The notes beneath the pieces were generated by a model that saw nothing but the letters and a program-made list of their open reading frames with translations, did not search any database and was not told where the DNA came from. Below are positions 1 through 11,845 of a stretch of 64,000 bases of DNA, in pieces. Source of the stretch: Cercospora beticola. Taxonomy: Eukaryota; Ascomycota; Dothideomycetes; Mycosphaerellales; Mycosphaerellaceae. The stretch spans positions 4,712,001-4,776,000 of the forward strand of contig NC_088936.1 in the NCBI RefSeq assembly GCF_033473495.1. Reading direction: 5' to 3'. Numbering within the stretch: the stretch's first letter is position 1; each line of letters begins with the position of its first letter. A program made the translations under genes and the position numbers.

Positions 1-33
1 TTTGATACCTGTTGTCCGTCGTGAGTATTTCAG

Positions 34-575
34 AGCGTCTTACGGCTCAGCTGGTGGCTAAAGGCATTGGTAGTTTCATGTCCGTGATCGGCTCCAGCTG
101 TACCAGTCTAGCCGACACCGTTACGTTCGTCAATGGGACCAAGACTCGGGTGGACTCAGGCCTACTTGCTGTCGCCCCCTCGATCGTGGTGGCTTATCAG
201 TCTTCTGACCTCTCGCTGTGGGCCACACCGGGATCGACAAGCACGACATCTGCTGCCTCGACTTCGCGCCCGACCGATGCGGTGAACTTACCAACGACCA
301 CGTCCGAGCCCGGTCTGAGTACTGGCGCCAAAGCAGGAATCGGCTCCGGTGTAGCTAGAGTGGTCATCGTCGGATTCATCATACTTGGACTTGTCATACG
401 CAAACGCAGAACAGGCAGAAACGGTGATCCTTCTTCATACGCAGGCAAAGCAGAGCTCTCTGGAGAAGGCGTTCACCGGGAACTAAACGGAGAAGGAGCC
501 GTGTACGAGAAGAGCACTTTCGTGAAGCCCGTCGAAATCGACAATGATAACCCCGTGGAACTTGATGGTGATTAG
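34..575 (+). CDS. C-terminal part of a single-pass surface protein (5' end outside window)
   Basis: This is a partial gene whose last exon is visible. An in-frame stop at 3-5 closes the frame on the left and an acceptor-like tttcag ends at 33, so the exon probably begins at 34. The visible part has an extracellular region, a Ser/Thr-rich stalk, the juxtamembrane stretch GAKAGIGSG, one hydrophobic helix (VVIVGFIILGLVI), a basic stop-transfer KRR cluster and an acidic cytoplasmic tail ending ELDGD. This layout is common in fungal Mid2/Wsc-like or mucin-like wall proteins. The exact family cannot be named because the ectodomain is missing. The function is inferred only as a plasma-membrane or cell-surface protein. 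Confidence 0.6.
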
Positions 576-2598
<2,023 letters not shown>

Positions 2599-3115
2599 GG
2601 ATATCGCTGCGGAAGTTTGGCCAGGTCGTGAAGGTACACGACGTATATGGAACCGTGAACGCATGACAGGTTAAAGAATAGAGTGTCAGCGGATGCGAGC
2701 TTCGCCTCTGCGCACTTTTGGAAAAGTCGTTTCTTGCTTGACGTCTCGGGGTGCGATCTTGCTCTATACAGATATTCCTCTCGGCGCGGCGATATTGGCA
2801 TTCTAGCAGCGTATCACATTTGCTGCCATATTGCTCTTTCGCGTTCCGCCGCGCTTCTCACATTTTCAACCCCAGTCAGCAACTGTCACTAGTGATATGC
2901 GTCGCGCAGCGATGCCATACCACTCGTGCCCTGTATGCTTCTCATCTCTCATCTCTTCGTTATCACTCTTTCGCACTCATCGCACGTCGCTTTTGGCGTC
3001 TCATGCCTCGCCTCTGTTCTCTTCCGCTCCTTTTCCACTCGTGTTCACCCATCTCATGACGCTGTCCAGATGCCTGCAAAAGTCTCGCCGACACAATCGA
3101 GGTTCGTCCAGCCCC
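2599..3115. other. Intergenic region between convergent DAHP synthase and GOT1 genes
   Basis: This is convergent 3' flanking sequence of about 0.5 kb. Open frames here show no recognisable protein. Confidence 0.5.
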
Positions 3116-3813
3116 TCATACTGGCAAATCCTTATGTTTCCTCTCATCCGCTCCAGCTTTATCTCCCGCAACATTCAGCGCTTTGGCAATGTATGGCCCC
3201 ACCACAGGTACATTATACGCGAACCCGGCAATCGTTTTGAAGAACTCTCCAAAGAGGATGAACATTCTGCGCACCCAAATATCAGCAATGACACCCAGAA
3301 CCTGACCATCCCCCAACATTCCCCTTGTTCCTCCTGCTCCACGGCGTGTGATGCTTGTTCGACTCACCCATAACACTGCACCCCAAATCCAACAAAAGGC
3401 CATCTCATCAAAATCAACAGTATCCCCGTCCAAAACGCTGCTGTTCCCCTCCATTTCTGTCTTCGGGCGAAAAAGGCGAAGGTTCGTTGGGGACCGAGGA
3501 GGAGCGTTATGCCGATGAGGAAGAGGATGTCGCCCATGGCGAGGAGGGCGCGATCAAACAGCAGGATGAGGCCGAAGAGAAGGAAGAAGCCGCCTAGAAG
3601 ATCAATGTCAGTGGAGGGACTTTGGGAGGGGGGATGTAGCGTGCTTGGTGATAGCGAAGGAGGCTTACCTACCGCCTGTGCAGAATGCGACGCCGACCTC
3701 TGTGAATGAGCAAAGATGTTATTAGTGCATGCTCATTGTCGTGCAGCTGTTGCATCTCAATGGGACCGGGAGAAGTATGTACTTTGACCATCTGATAGCC
3801 AGTATGTAGGCAT
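3116..3813 (-). CDS. GOT1: Got1-family vesicle transport protein
   Basis: Got1 is a small four-helix membrane protein of the ER/Golgi that assists COPII and Golgi vesicle fusion. Four exons are read on the minus strand: 3783-3813, 3673-3699, 3368-3593 and 3116-3266, giving about 144 residues, close to the roughly 138 of yeast Got1. The N-terminus reads MPTYWLSDGQKVGVAF, and the core contains GGGFFLLFGLILLFDRALLA, GDILFLIG, LLLGPQRT and FFARRQKWRG. The C-terminal part reads LFGEFFKTIAGF and VPVVGPY, as in the family. One exon is only 27 bp with a gtaggt donor. The family call is firm; exon borders rest on splice signals and frame. Confidence 0.88.
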
Positions 3814-4448
3814 GTTGGCGGATGTGATCGGATCTCTTGGGTGCAATTCTTGTTCTGTATGCGCCAAGTATGGTGCTGTGCTTCGAAGCGGAGAATGTGA
3901 ATGTGACGGCGGAAAGGAACAGTTGAGGCGTTGCAAACAGTTGTCGCGATGCCGACGCTCCTTTTTCGTGCTGGGAAGACGTGTCGAGATGCGCGGCCGT
4001 GACGAGTTTGTCCGAAGTTTTCCCGGGGTCGAGGACAGGGGTCTTTGGTGAGCTTCAACTTCATCTGTCTGTTGCTTTCGTACTGCGACTCTTCTTCAGC
4101 AGAACTTGGCAGCGCTTCTGCACACCAGCCGTCCAAGCTATTGCATCTGTCCCTAGCAATGTCCCTTCTGTTGCGTTGACGTAGTCGTCTGCGCTGATTG
4201 GCAATGATGGCAAGCAAATATGTGCATCCCACTACAACTTGTCGCGTGCAGGCGTTGCCACATTCTGATCACTAAGCGCACAGCAGTAACCTGGATATCG
4301 CAGCTCCGGCTGTACGCGGATAGTCTGTATTGCGCACACATCTGTTGCAAGTCATGTTTGTTCGATATTTGCTAAGTTCTGTTGTTCTACCATCTTAGCT
4401 TATATCAACCTATCTCCAAGATAGATTCGTTCAAGAATTGTGGCCACC
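3814..4448. other. Divergent promoter region between GOT1 and the Ldi-like gene
   Basis: About 0.63 kb of 5' flanking DNA for two divergent genes. No further coding region or distinctive element was seen. Confidence 0.45.
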
Positions 4449-6381
4449 ATGACTGTCACCCAAGGATCACTCCACATCTCCGACAACAAAGGTGTTGGCA
4501 CCAACCGAAGCGGGCTCCCTGCTCGGCTCCCAGCAGACTTTCTATCTGACTTCCCTAAACTGTCGAAAGAACAAGCTGGCCACCTGCGGCACTTCCACAA
4601 TCTGGCATCACATGGGCGGCCAAGACCCCGGTCAAGAGTGGAATGATGCTTACCGTTACCAGCTAGCAACCATGGCATATGCCGCCGGTGTTGCCCACTT
4701 TCATCGCCTTCCTGCTCTACGATCTGCCTTTAAATGCCTAATCGAACAGCTCATCCATAAGATGCTACGTAGAGACGTCTGGAGCTACTGGTACCTGACC
4801 AGTCAGAGCGGAAAATTCGTGGACCCCGACATAGTTGAGATGCGCAAGCCATGGGCTGATCCGAACAAGGAGGAGAATATCATGGTGAGTATGGCAAAAC
4901 GTCAAGATGATCTCAACGAGACATGACATTCTTCTTATCAAGTACTCCGGACATCTCCTCCTCATGGTTTCATTGCACGCCATGCTGTTCGATGACGACA
5001 AGTACGACCAACCTGAGGCACTCACTTTCGATTGGGATCCGATATTCTGGGGCTTTGGACCAGAGATGTTCACGTATGCCAGAAGCTCCCTCCAAGAAGC
5101 CATTCTTACCGAAATGGAACGGCATCAATGGAAGGGTGTCTGCTGTGAGCCGAACAGCATTTTCATCGTGTGCAACCAATTCCCGGTAAGGCATCAGAGC
5201 AACTTTGAGCGCTTGGGATCCTTTGCTCACGGCTATCAGATCATTGCTATGCGGTATAATGATGTTCGCGCCGGAACAAACGTAGTCGACAAGGTGCTAA
5301 AAAACTACACTGCAGCGTGGGAGGAACATGGCGGCTTCCTGCAAGGCAATAAGTTCGTCCATAGCTGGTACATGGTGAAGCAAGAACGTATAGTTCCTGG
5401 TAACATCGGAACCACCGCCTGGTAAGACAAAATAAGAATACTCAAACGTGCCAGCCTGGTCTGCTGACGCGACGGAAGGACATCTGCATTCATGAACAGC
5501 TGGAACTCTCGGCTTGTCCGTTCCACGTTCCCAGCCCAATCCGTAGGGTTCTTCACAAAAGCTGCCAATGGCAGGATCAATCTGAACAGCACTACCGTAG
5601 CCATGATCATTCGCAAGCTCGTCAAGACTGAGAACGCAGATCCACAAGCCTGGAGCACAAAACGAAAAGCCCAAGAATTAGCCAAACAAACGAAGGCAGT
5701 GCCTCCACCACCTTTCGCGGTACCAATCTTCGGCTACGTTGCGCAATGGGTCTCAGAAATCGGCGACCCATCCCTTACTGAAGGTCTTCTCCGTCACGCA
5801 GACATGTTCCTTACTCCAACATGGGATAAAGGCGGGCTTTTTTATCCTCGCAACGAGACCTCAACTGACGAACACGGAAATTGGAAACTTGTGGAACCCT
5901 ATACAGGTAACGCAGCGATCGCTTATGCGCGACTCAATGTACCAGATGGTCAGAAGAAAATGTGGGAGAAGCCATGGCCAAAGGCGCATTTCTCAACCTT
6001 TCCGTACATTGATGGGATTACTCTTGCTTCTGGTGTGGATTTCCTGAGGTGTGCTTGGGATCCGGACAAGCGGGCTTTTATTGCTACCATGCGCACTTGG
6101 AATGGTTCGAGAAAGTGGTGAGTAGTAGTTTTCTATGTGTTCATATGAATAAAACGCTAATGGTTTTTAGCGCCCGCTTTCTCGTCAAGAATCTGCCGGC
6201 TGGGCCGTATGGCACCTATCGAGACGGAAGCCTTATTGAAGAACGAAATGTGGATGGCGACTCGAGGGCCTTGGAGGCAATTATTGAAGTGGGACCGGAG
6301 GAGACGGATCTTGTGCTACTGAAGTCCAGCACAATAGGTCAAAGAGATTTGCATCAGTTCAATTGCCGATCCCTTATGTGA
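4449..6381 (+). pseudogene. Linalool dehydratase/isomerase-like (Ldi domain) gene with a frameshift near the 5' end
   Basis: The product resembles the linalool dehydratase/isomerase family, (alpha,alpha)6-barrel enzymes acting on terpene alcohols. Motifs include YWYLTSQSGKFVDPDI, RKPWADPN, FDDDKYDQPEALTFDW, FWGFGPEMF and GVCCEPNSIFIVCNQFP, in which Cys at 5144 and 5171 are nine residues apart, the spacing of the paired catalytic cysteines of bacterial LinD. Introns are read at 4885-4942, 5163-5248 region (54 bp, gtaagg to atcag), 5422-5478 and 6118-6170. The frame is open from 4449 through HLRHFHNL, then the matching protein continues in the next frame from WHHMGGQDPGQEW at 4603. No intron can fit there. 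A deletion of about 23 bp is inferred, so the gene is either inactive or wrongly assembled. Substrate is unknown. Confidence 0.72.
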
Positions 6382-6696
6382 TTGCGCGACTAAATTTGCA
6401 AACATCAAAGTATGGTTGCAGATGCAACATGCCTCAATCTTGCTGTCGTATATGATGCAAACGCGTAGGAAAATCCTGTTTGCCGACAAGAACTCGATGC
6501 GTATCCCTGTGCTGCCAGTCTATTGCTTGAAGTAACTTTCAAAAACTGCTGTGAGGCGCTTTGGGCTTTTCGAGTGGGTTCAACGCTGGCTGTGCTCAAG
6601 CAGTCGCTGGCGATCGAGTTTCGTATCGATCTCAGGGTCAGTGAACAACGTAATAATTATTGTGCAACTGTAAAGAAGAAGGTACTCTGGCACCAT
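6382..6696. other. Intergenic region between convergent Ldi-like gene and HET pseudogene
   Basis: About 0.3 kb between two 3' ends. Nothing distinctive was seen. Confidence 0.4.
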
Positions 6697-8322
6697 TTAT
6701 ATAATGGTCACTGACACTTTGCTCTTCTGCACTGACTCCTTCTCGTTCTTCAGTAGCTGCCCAAGCTCAGTTATGTGTACCAGGGCCCGTTGTTCCGTCG
6801 TACTAGCCGTCCCAGAGACAACCAGTCTGTAGGTCGAGCTGTCAGATTCCGCGGGCCTTAGCCACAGCGTCCTACTGCCCTGCGGAGGTAGTTCCAGCAT
6901 GCAGAGAATATCGTTCGCTTTTGGGACGGGTGCTCTTCGTGTCTTGTGAGAAAGCTGGACCTCTAAAGTGTGCCCATTCCTTCGGATCTTTCCTCGCCAA
7001 GTCGAGCATGATCTGCTCTTCAAGCGCGTTCCAGAACTCTCACCAACGAAGACACCAATCCAGTATAAATCCAGTTTTAGACTCATGCCATCGTTAACAC
7101 AATGCAGAGTCACCCGAGGTGGTGGGTACGGGTGGTGCAAAGACTCCAAATAGTAGTCACGCAAGTCCGGAACCTATGATGGTACAGCCGTCGAAGGACT
7201 ATGGTTAGCGATGCCCGCGAGACAAAGCACGCGCATGTCACCCCTATCCACCATGCTCTTTGTGAAGCGCGTACAGACAATCTCGAATGTAGCTGTGTAA
7301 TCGGCGCGCAGACCATGGCCAGAGACTAAAGGGAGTAGAGAGTATAGGCGATCGCGAGGATCTGCACAATGAAAGTCACTAAAGTGCGTGACACACCACA
7401 ATAAGTCTCTTGACGAGAGTTCATCAGGATCCAGAATGCGTTTGGCGTTGGTTACCAGCGACCGAAAAGATTCCAGAGCATTAGGGCTGCGGTGTTTGGC
7501 CTTGCGGCTTTGAACCACATATATTACCTTTGCAGCCACCCAAAGTGCTGTAGACAATGTTTTCCAATCAGTCGAGTACTTGCCCCAATAGAATAGCCTG
7601 CTATGGGGGCAGCGCATGCGAGAAAAGTTCTCCTGGAGGATCCAACGCCGCTTCCAGTACTTTCGTTGGAGCAAGGGCAAGAACATGGCGAATTTGACAA
7701 CAAGGCGTCGTAGCCTCTGGCTGTCTGCAGCAAGCCAAGTTTCCAGATTATCTTTGCTCGGGAATGTTGCCTTCAGAGGATAATCTACTGGATCCGCCTG
7801 AAATGCGTGCTGTGCAACGGCTGCAGAATTCGGCTTTAGGATTATCGATGGACGAGGCTCGCAGATTTCTATCTTCTCGAAGGTATCGATAGCCTCTATT
7901 TGCAGTTGCTCCCTATCGATAGCCTCTATTCGCAGTTTTTCCCGGGGTCTGAAATACTCGTTCGGTTTCTTTTGTCGCACTCGCTCTTCTGCATCTTCAA
8001 GGCATCTGGTCAACTGCCACGCGACTTGGTCTCCCTCAGGAAATGTGCCCTCTCCCAGCCAGACAATAACGTCCTGGGCTAGCGTATAGACGTCGAACAT
8101 CATGGCGACCTGTGTACCGCGCTCGGTCGGGTCGCTCTGGTTGGTACAGATAGCGTCTATCCACAATTGCTTCCGATCTACGCGAGACCTAAGTCTGCGG
8201 AGCCCTTCTGCCAGGTTCTGTGTGATGCTCAGGCACCTTCCATCTAGCAGTATGGCATGGGGGTACTGGATCGTGGGCGTATTGCGTCGTTGTAGCCTGG
8301 GATTCGCGGGATGCTGAGACAC
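6697..8322 (-). pseudogene. HET-domain (heterokaryon incompatibility) gene broken by one in-frame stop and lacking its N-terminus
   Basis: HET-domain proteins mediate fungal non-self recognition and cell death. The minus strand shows the HET core: AILLDGRCLSITQNLAEGLR, LWIDAICTNQ, QVAMMFDVY and VIVWLGEG, followed further on by RRWILQE and DPRDRLYSLLPL. The frame runs from 8322 to a TAG at 7176-7174 and continues in the same frame, as VPDLRDYYLE, to 6697. The stop sits exactly where the family has Trp in a PSW(V)PD motif, so a single TGG to TAG change explains it. Upstream, the usual Y-x-ALSY-x-WG start of the domain was not found in any frame, and an in-frame stop lies about 100 bp before 8322. 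Both defects indicate a decayed gene. Joined length would be about 540 residues. Confidence 0.75.
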
Positions 8323-8618
8323 CGTACATAGTATAAACGACTGAATCCGTCTTCCGGAACAGCCAGAGCACAGAGAGCTTTATAACAAGGTCAGCTATGC
8401 GGAGGCTGAGCATCTGCGCCACCACTGTGCAACGCGAGTAGAAGGGCAACATCTCAACTCAAGCAGAGATGCCTCAGGCTTACGTGATCATAAGAGCATC
8501 ACTGGACAGCCGTGAACGAGGGCATCAGCAAGAGCACTGTGTTTCACGTACCTGTCACATTCGAGGGACCACGATCAGGCGAAGCCCAGAACGAAGACAA
8601 CTTCTGCTCGTACCTCCA

Positions 8619-9382
8619 TTACTTCGTCCCCTTCACAATATTCCTCACCATCTTCTCCAACATCGCACCACCCGTCCCACCGCTCCCCTCAAAATACGCT
8701 GCAACACTCTTCTCCACATACTTCCCAACCATATCCACCTCCACATTAACATCCTCTCCCACCTCCTTCTTCGCTAGCACAACCCTTTCCTGCGTATAAG
8801 CGATAAGCATCATCTCCCACCATCCTTCCTCATCATTGACCTCCGTGACAGTCAAACTCGCTCCATCGAGCGTCACATATCCTTTTTCCACAATATACCT
8901 CAACACACTCTTATCTTTGGGCTGCAACCGGAATGTCACAGCATTCCCATCAGGTCTCTTATCCGCGACGACTGCAACAGTGTCCACGTGTCCTTGCACA
9001 AAATGTCCTCCCATTCGTGTACTCGCGCTGACTGCTCGTTCGAGATTGACCCCGCTTCCCTCTTTCAATTTGCCCAAATTCGTCCTTCGCAGTGTTTCGG
9101 GTGAGACACCGACTTTGAACTCATTCTTGCTGAATTCGGTGACGGTCAAGCAGGTTCCGTTGATCGAGATGCTGTCGCCCAAATGGCAGTCACCGAGGAT
9201 TTCAGAGCATTCGCTGATGGTCAAAGAGGTTCCGCCTCCACCGCTGGAGGACTCATCGTGCTCGACGAGCTTGGAGACGGCTGGCCGAGAGGAGGTTCAT
9301 GTCAGCGGCAGCGTTCCATTCATGTTGAAGAGAGTGGTACGAGGGACGTACTGCCGACGATCTCAACGATGCCTGTGAACAT
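8619..9382 (-). CDS. RIB5: Riboflavin synthase alpha chain
   Basis: Riboflavin synthase dismutates two molecules of 6,7-dimethyl-8-ribityllumazine to riboflavin. Two exons are read on the minus strand, 9352-9382 and 8619-9280, separated by a 71-bp intron (gtacgt to gccag). The product is about 230 residues, as expected. It opens MFTGIVEIVG, the classic start of the first lumazine-binding repeat, and contains GDSISINGTCLTV, VSPETLRRTNL and NLERA in repeat one. The second repeat shows GGHFVQGHVD and GYVTLDGASLTV. An insertion of Ser and Gly residues (SSSGGGG) follows the first strand. The neighbours are accessory-type genes, so this core gene interrupts a more variable stretch. The call is firm. 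Confidence 0.93.
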
Positions 9383-9802
9383 TTTGTGTTTGCTGTAGTG
9401 TACTCTTCAAGATGTTCCGGAGAGAAGTTCCAATGGTTCAATGCAGATTGGTGCAAGCGTCATGCAAGAGGTCGATGCCCCTCTACCCCGCCGATGTCGC
9501 TGGCTTGACAGGGTTTCGATCAACTTCAATCAAATGTTGGGGCGGGATCAACCAATTTCCAGGACAAGTTGACAAAGATACGAAGCATGTTTCGATTCTG
9601 CAATCTCCAACGACGTTCTTTTGAGTCCACCGATTCTCTCTTACGGACCGAGAACCCAAGTGAGCGGACCGAGCATGATCAACAAGCACCAACTAGAAGA
9701 GGCATTGAGATATACTGACCAATGTAGTTGCAAAGCTGTAACCTAGCAACACCACACGACGATGGCGAGCCCGAGTCCTTTCTCCAGAGATCGGAAGAAC
9801 TC
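9383..9802. other. Intergenic region between RIB5 and P450 genes
   Basis: This is the promoter side of RIB5 and the 3' flank of the P450 gene. No additional gene was recognised. Confidence 0.45.
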
Positions 9803-11616
9803 TCACCTCAACTTCCTCATCCTCACAAACACATTCTTCGGCCTTCTTGTCACGGTTTGCTTCGCCTGCATCTTGACATCAGTAGGCAAGAATTCGAATT
9901 GCCAGAACACAAGCGTGAAGAAAATCCGCATCTGCAGTAGAGCCAATTTCTTTCCCAGACAGCCTCTTGCTCCTGCCCCGAAGACGATGGCTAAGAGAGA
10001 TCAAGTCAGCCAGAGACCAAGAGTCGTGTACTAACATCTCAGAAAATGCGAAGGGAGAAAAGTACTCACCAGGTCCAGCAAACTGGTCGAAAGCCTCTTG
10101 GCCATTGCGATCCTGCTTAAGCCATCTCTCGGGCTTGAATTCATGCATATCACTTTCATCCCACGACCCGATCTTCCCGCCATGCTCTTGACTGGTTGAA
10201 CTCCTCATCTTCTCGTTCACTGGAAATCCGGGCGAAGTATGCGTAGGCCCCCAAGTGGGAAAGATGACCTCGGTGCCTTTTGGAATATGACATCCTAGGA
10301 CTTGAGTATCGCACGTCGCGACCCGCATATTTGCTGGAACTGGATCGCCTAGTCGGATGACTTCTTCGATGACGGCGTCGAGATAGGGCATCGATGCTCG
10401 AATGATCGCTTCAGTGTTTGGAACACTCGATAACCCGTGTACCTGCTCGATTGCAGTGCGTAGTCTGATTTGGGCATTCTGATGTGCTGCGAGTAGTAGC
10501 ACTCCCCAGCGAATGGTGGTGGCAGTGGTGTCGAAGCCTCCCACGATATATGTGAAGACGTCGTCCCGCATGGCAGACGAGTATAACCCTTCGCCCAAAC
10601 GCTGAGCTCTGCTGATCATCACATCTGCAGCGCAGGTCATATCATCTGCATCCTTCTCTTTCTCCGCCAGTCGTCGCACTGCCGCTGCAATTTCCGTATC
10701 CACGAGTCTTCTCTTCGCCTTCATCGCTTTTCTCAGCTTTGGCACCACAGCAACAGCGATTATTTGGTGTGCCACTCCAAACGGTGAATTGATCGCAATC
10801 TGCGAACTGTTCGGCAGTACGATCGTACACGCAACTTCGTCCGGCAACATCGCATCCTGGAAGACCACTGCACCAGTCACAGGATCGGTCTTCCAGGGCA
10901 ACGAAAAATTCTCAGCTTGCAACTTCAATGCTCCGGAGGACCGTCCGAAATTCGAGGCCCAGAGCGCTTCAAGCGTAGCATACAGAATGTCCTTGTCAAC
11001 ATCCACAAGAGCGTCACCTACTATTTCCACCTTCTTCGTCCATAGATCCAAGAGCTGTGTATAAGCTTCGTGCACTCGAGGAGCATTGACCCTTTGCAGG
11101 AACGAAGGCGCCATCGTGTCAGAAAAGATCCGACGCTGATGCTTCCACTCCTCATTCGAGGCCAGAGCAGGAAGTGAATTTGGCAGCCAGGCGCGAAAAG
11201 TATCGGCGAAAAAGGGCGATCTATCGAACTCGTTCGTGCGTCGGAGCATGATGTCGTATGCTCTCGATCAATGTCAGCTGTCTGCTACAGCTCGACTGTC
11301 AGATTTGCTTAGATGACACTCACTCTTGCCCATCAGCAAGTACCACACAAGGCTTCGTCCCAGGAAAGAGAAAGACTTGGACAATCGGCGACGCAAGATC
11401 CTGGCACAGCTTCGGCAAGAAATAGAACGGCTCTCCAGTGCTCGATGACCACTTCAGCATATCTGGGAGATCTCCCAGCAGGCGTGTGGCTGATTTCCTG
11501 TTGTATGGAATACCTTGCAATGGCTTTGGCAGAAGATGCCAATAAAGAAGGCCAGCACAAGCAACAACCAGTGCTGTGGCGGCGAATCCATAGCTGGAAA
11601 CGATTGATTCAGCCAT
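9803..11616 (-). CDS. Cytochrome P450 monooxygenase
   Basis: This is a membrane-anchored heme-thiolate monooxygenase. Exons on the minus strand are 11324-11616, 10070-11262 and 9803-9990, with introns of 61 and 79 bp, giving about 557 residues. An N-terminal hydrophobic anchor (FAATALVVACAGLLYW) is followed by a Pro-rich hinge region. The I-helix oxygen-binding motif is GGFDTT, the K-helix ExxR is in EEVIRL, and the PERF-like motif appears as FKPERW. The heme loop, completed only after splicing, is FGAGARGCLGK with the cysteine ligand. An ATG 24 bases upstream is an alternative start. The CYP family and substrate are not recognised. The Zn2Cys6 regulator directly upstream is on the same strand, which suggests co-regulation in specialised metabolism. 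Confidence 0.9.
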
Positions 11617-11845
11617 GTGTGCGTTTGACTCTTTTCTCAAGGTGTGGTATATAAGAAGACGGGAGAGGAATTGCAGCCGAACTCATGATCCGCTCAGCTG
11701 AAGCTCTAGTAGATACGAGCTACTCGTGAGCATGCAAGCGATCCCCAATCCTTCGCAGCTACAAAGTATGCCGAGTGCTGCTGTGCAACAACGGAACTGC
11801 TTAAAAGCTCTGAGCCGCTTTTTAGAGCGATTTTCAAGCTGCATC

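Noticed and set aside
2831..3373. Plus-strand open frames opposite GOT1
   Set aside because: They overlap the well-supported minus-strand GOT1 exons and have Ser/Phe/His-rich composition without motifs.
8469..8799. Plus-strand open frames opposite RIB5
   Set aside because: They are shadows of the riboflavin synthase reading frame and its flank.
9762..10034. Plus-strand frame MASPSPFSRDRKNS with a hydrophobic stretch
   Set aside because: It is antisense to the final P450 exon, and the heme motif on the minus strand explains the sequence.
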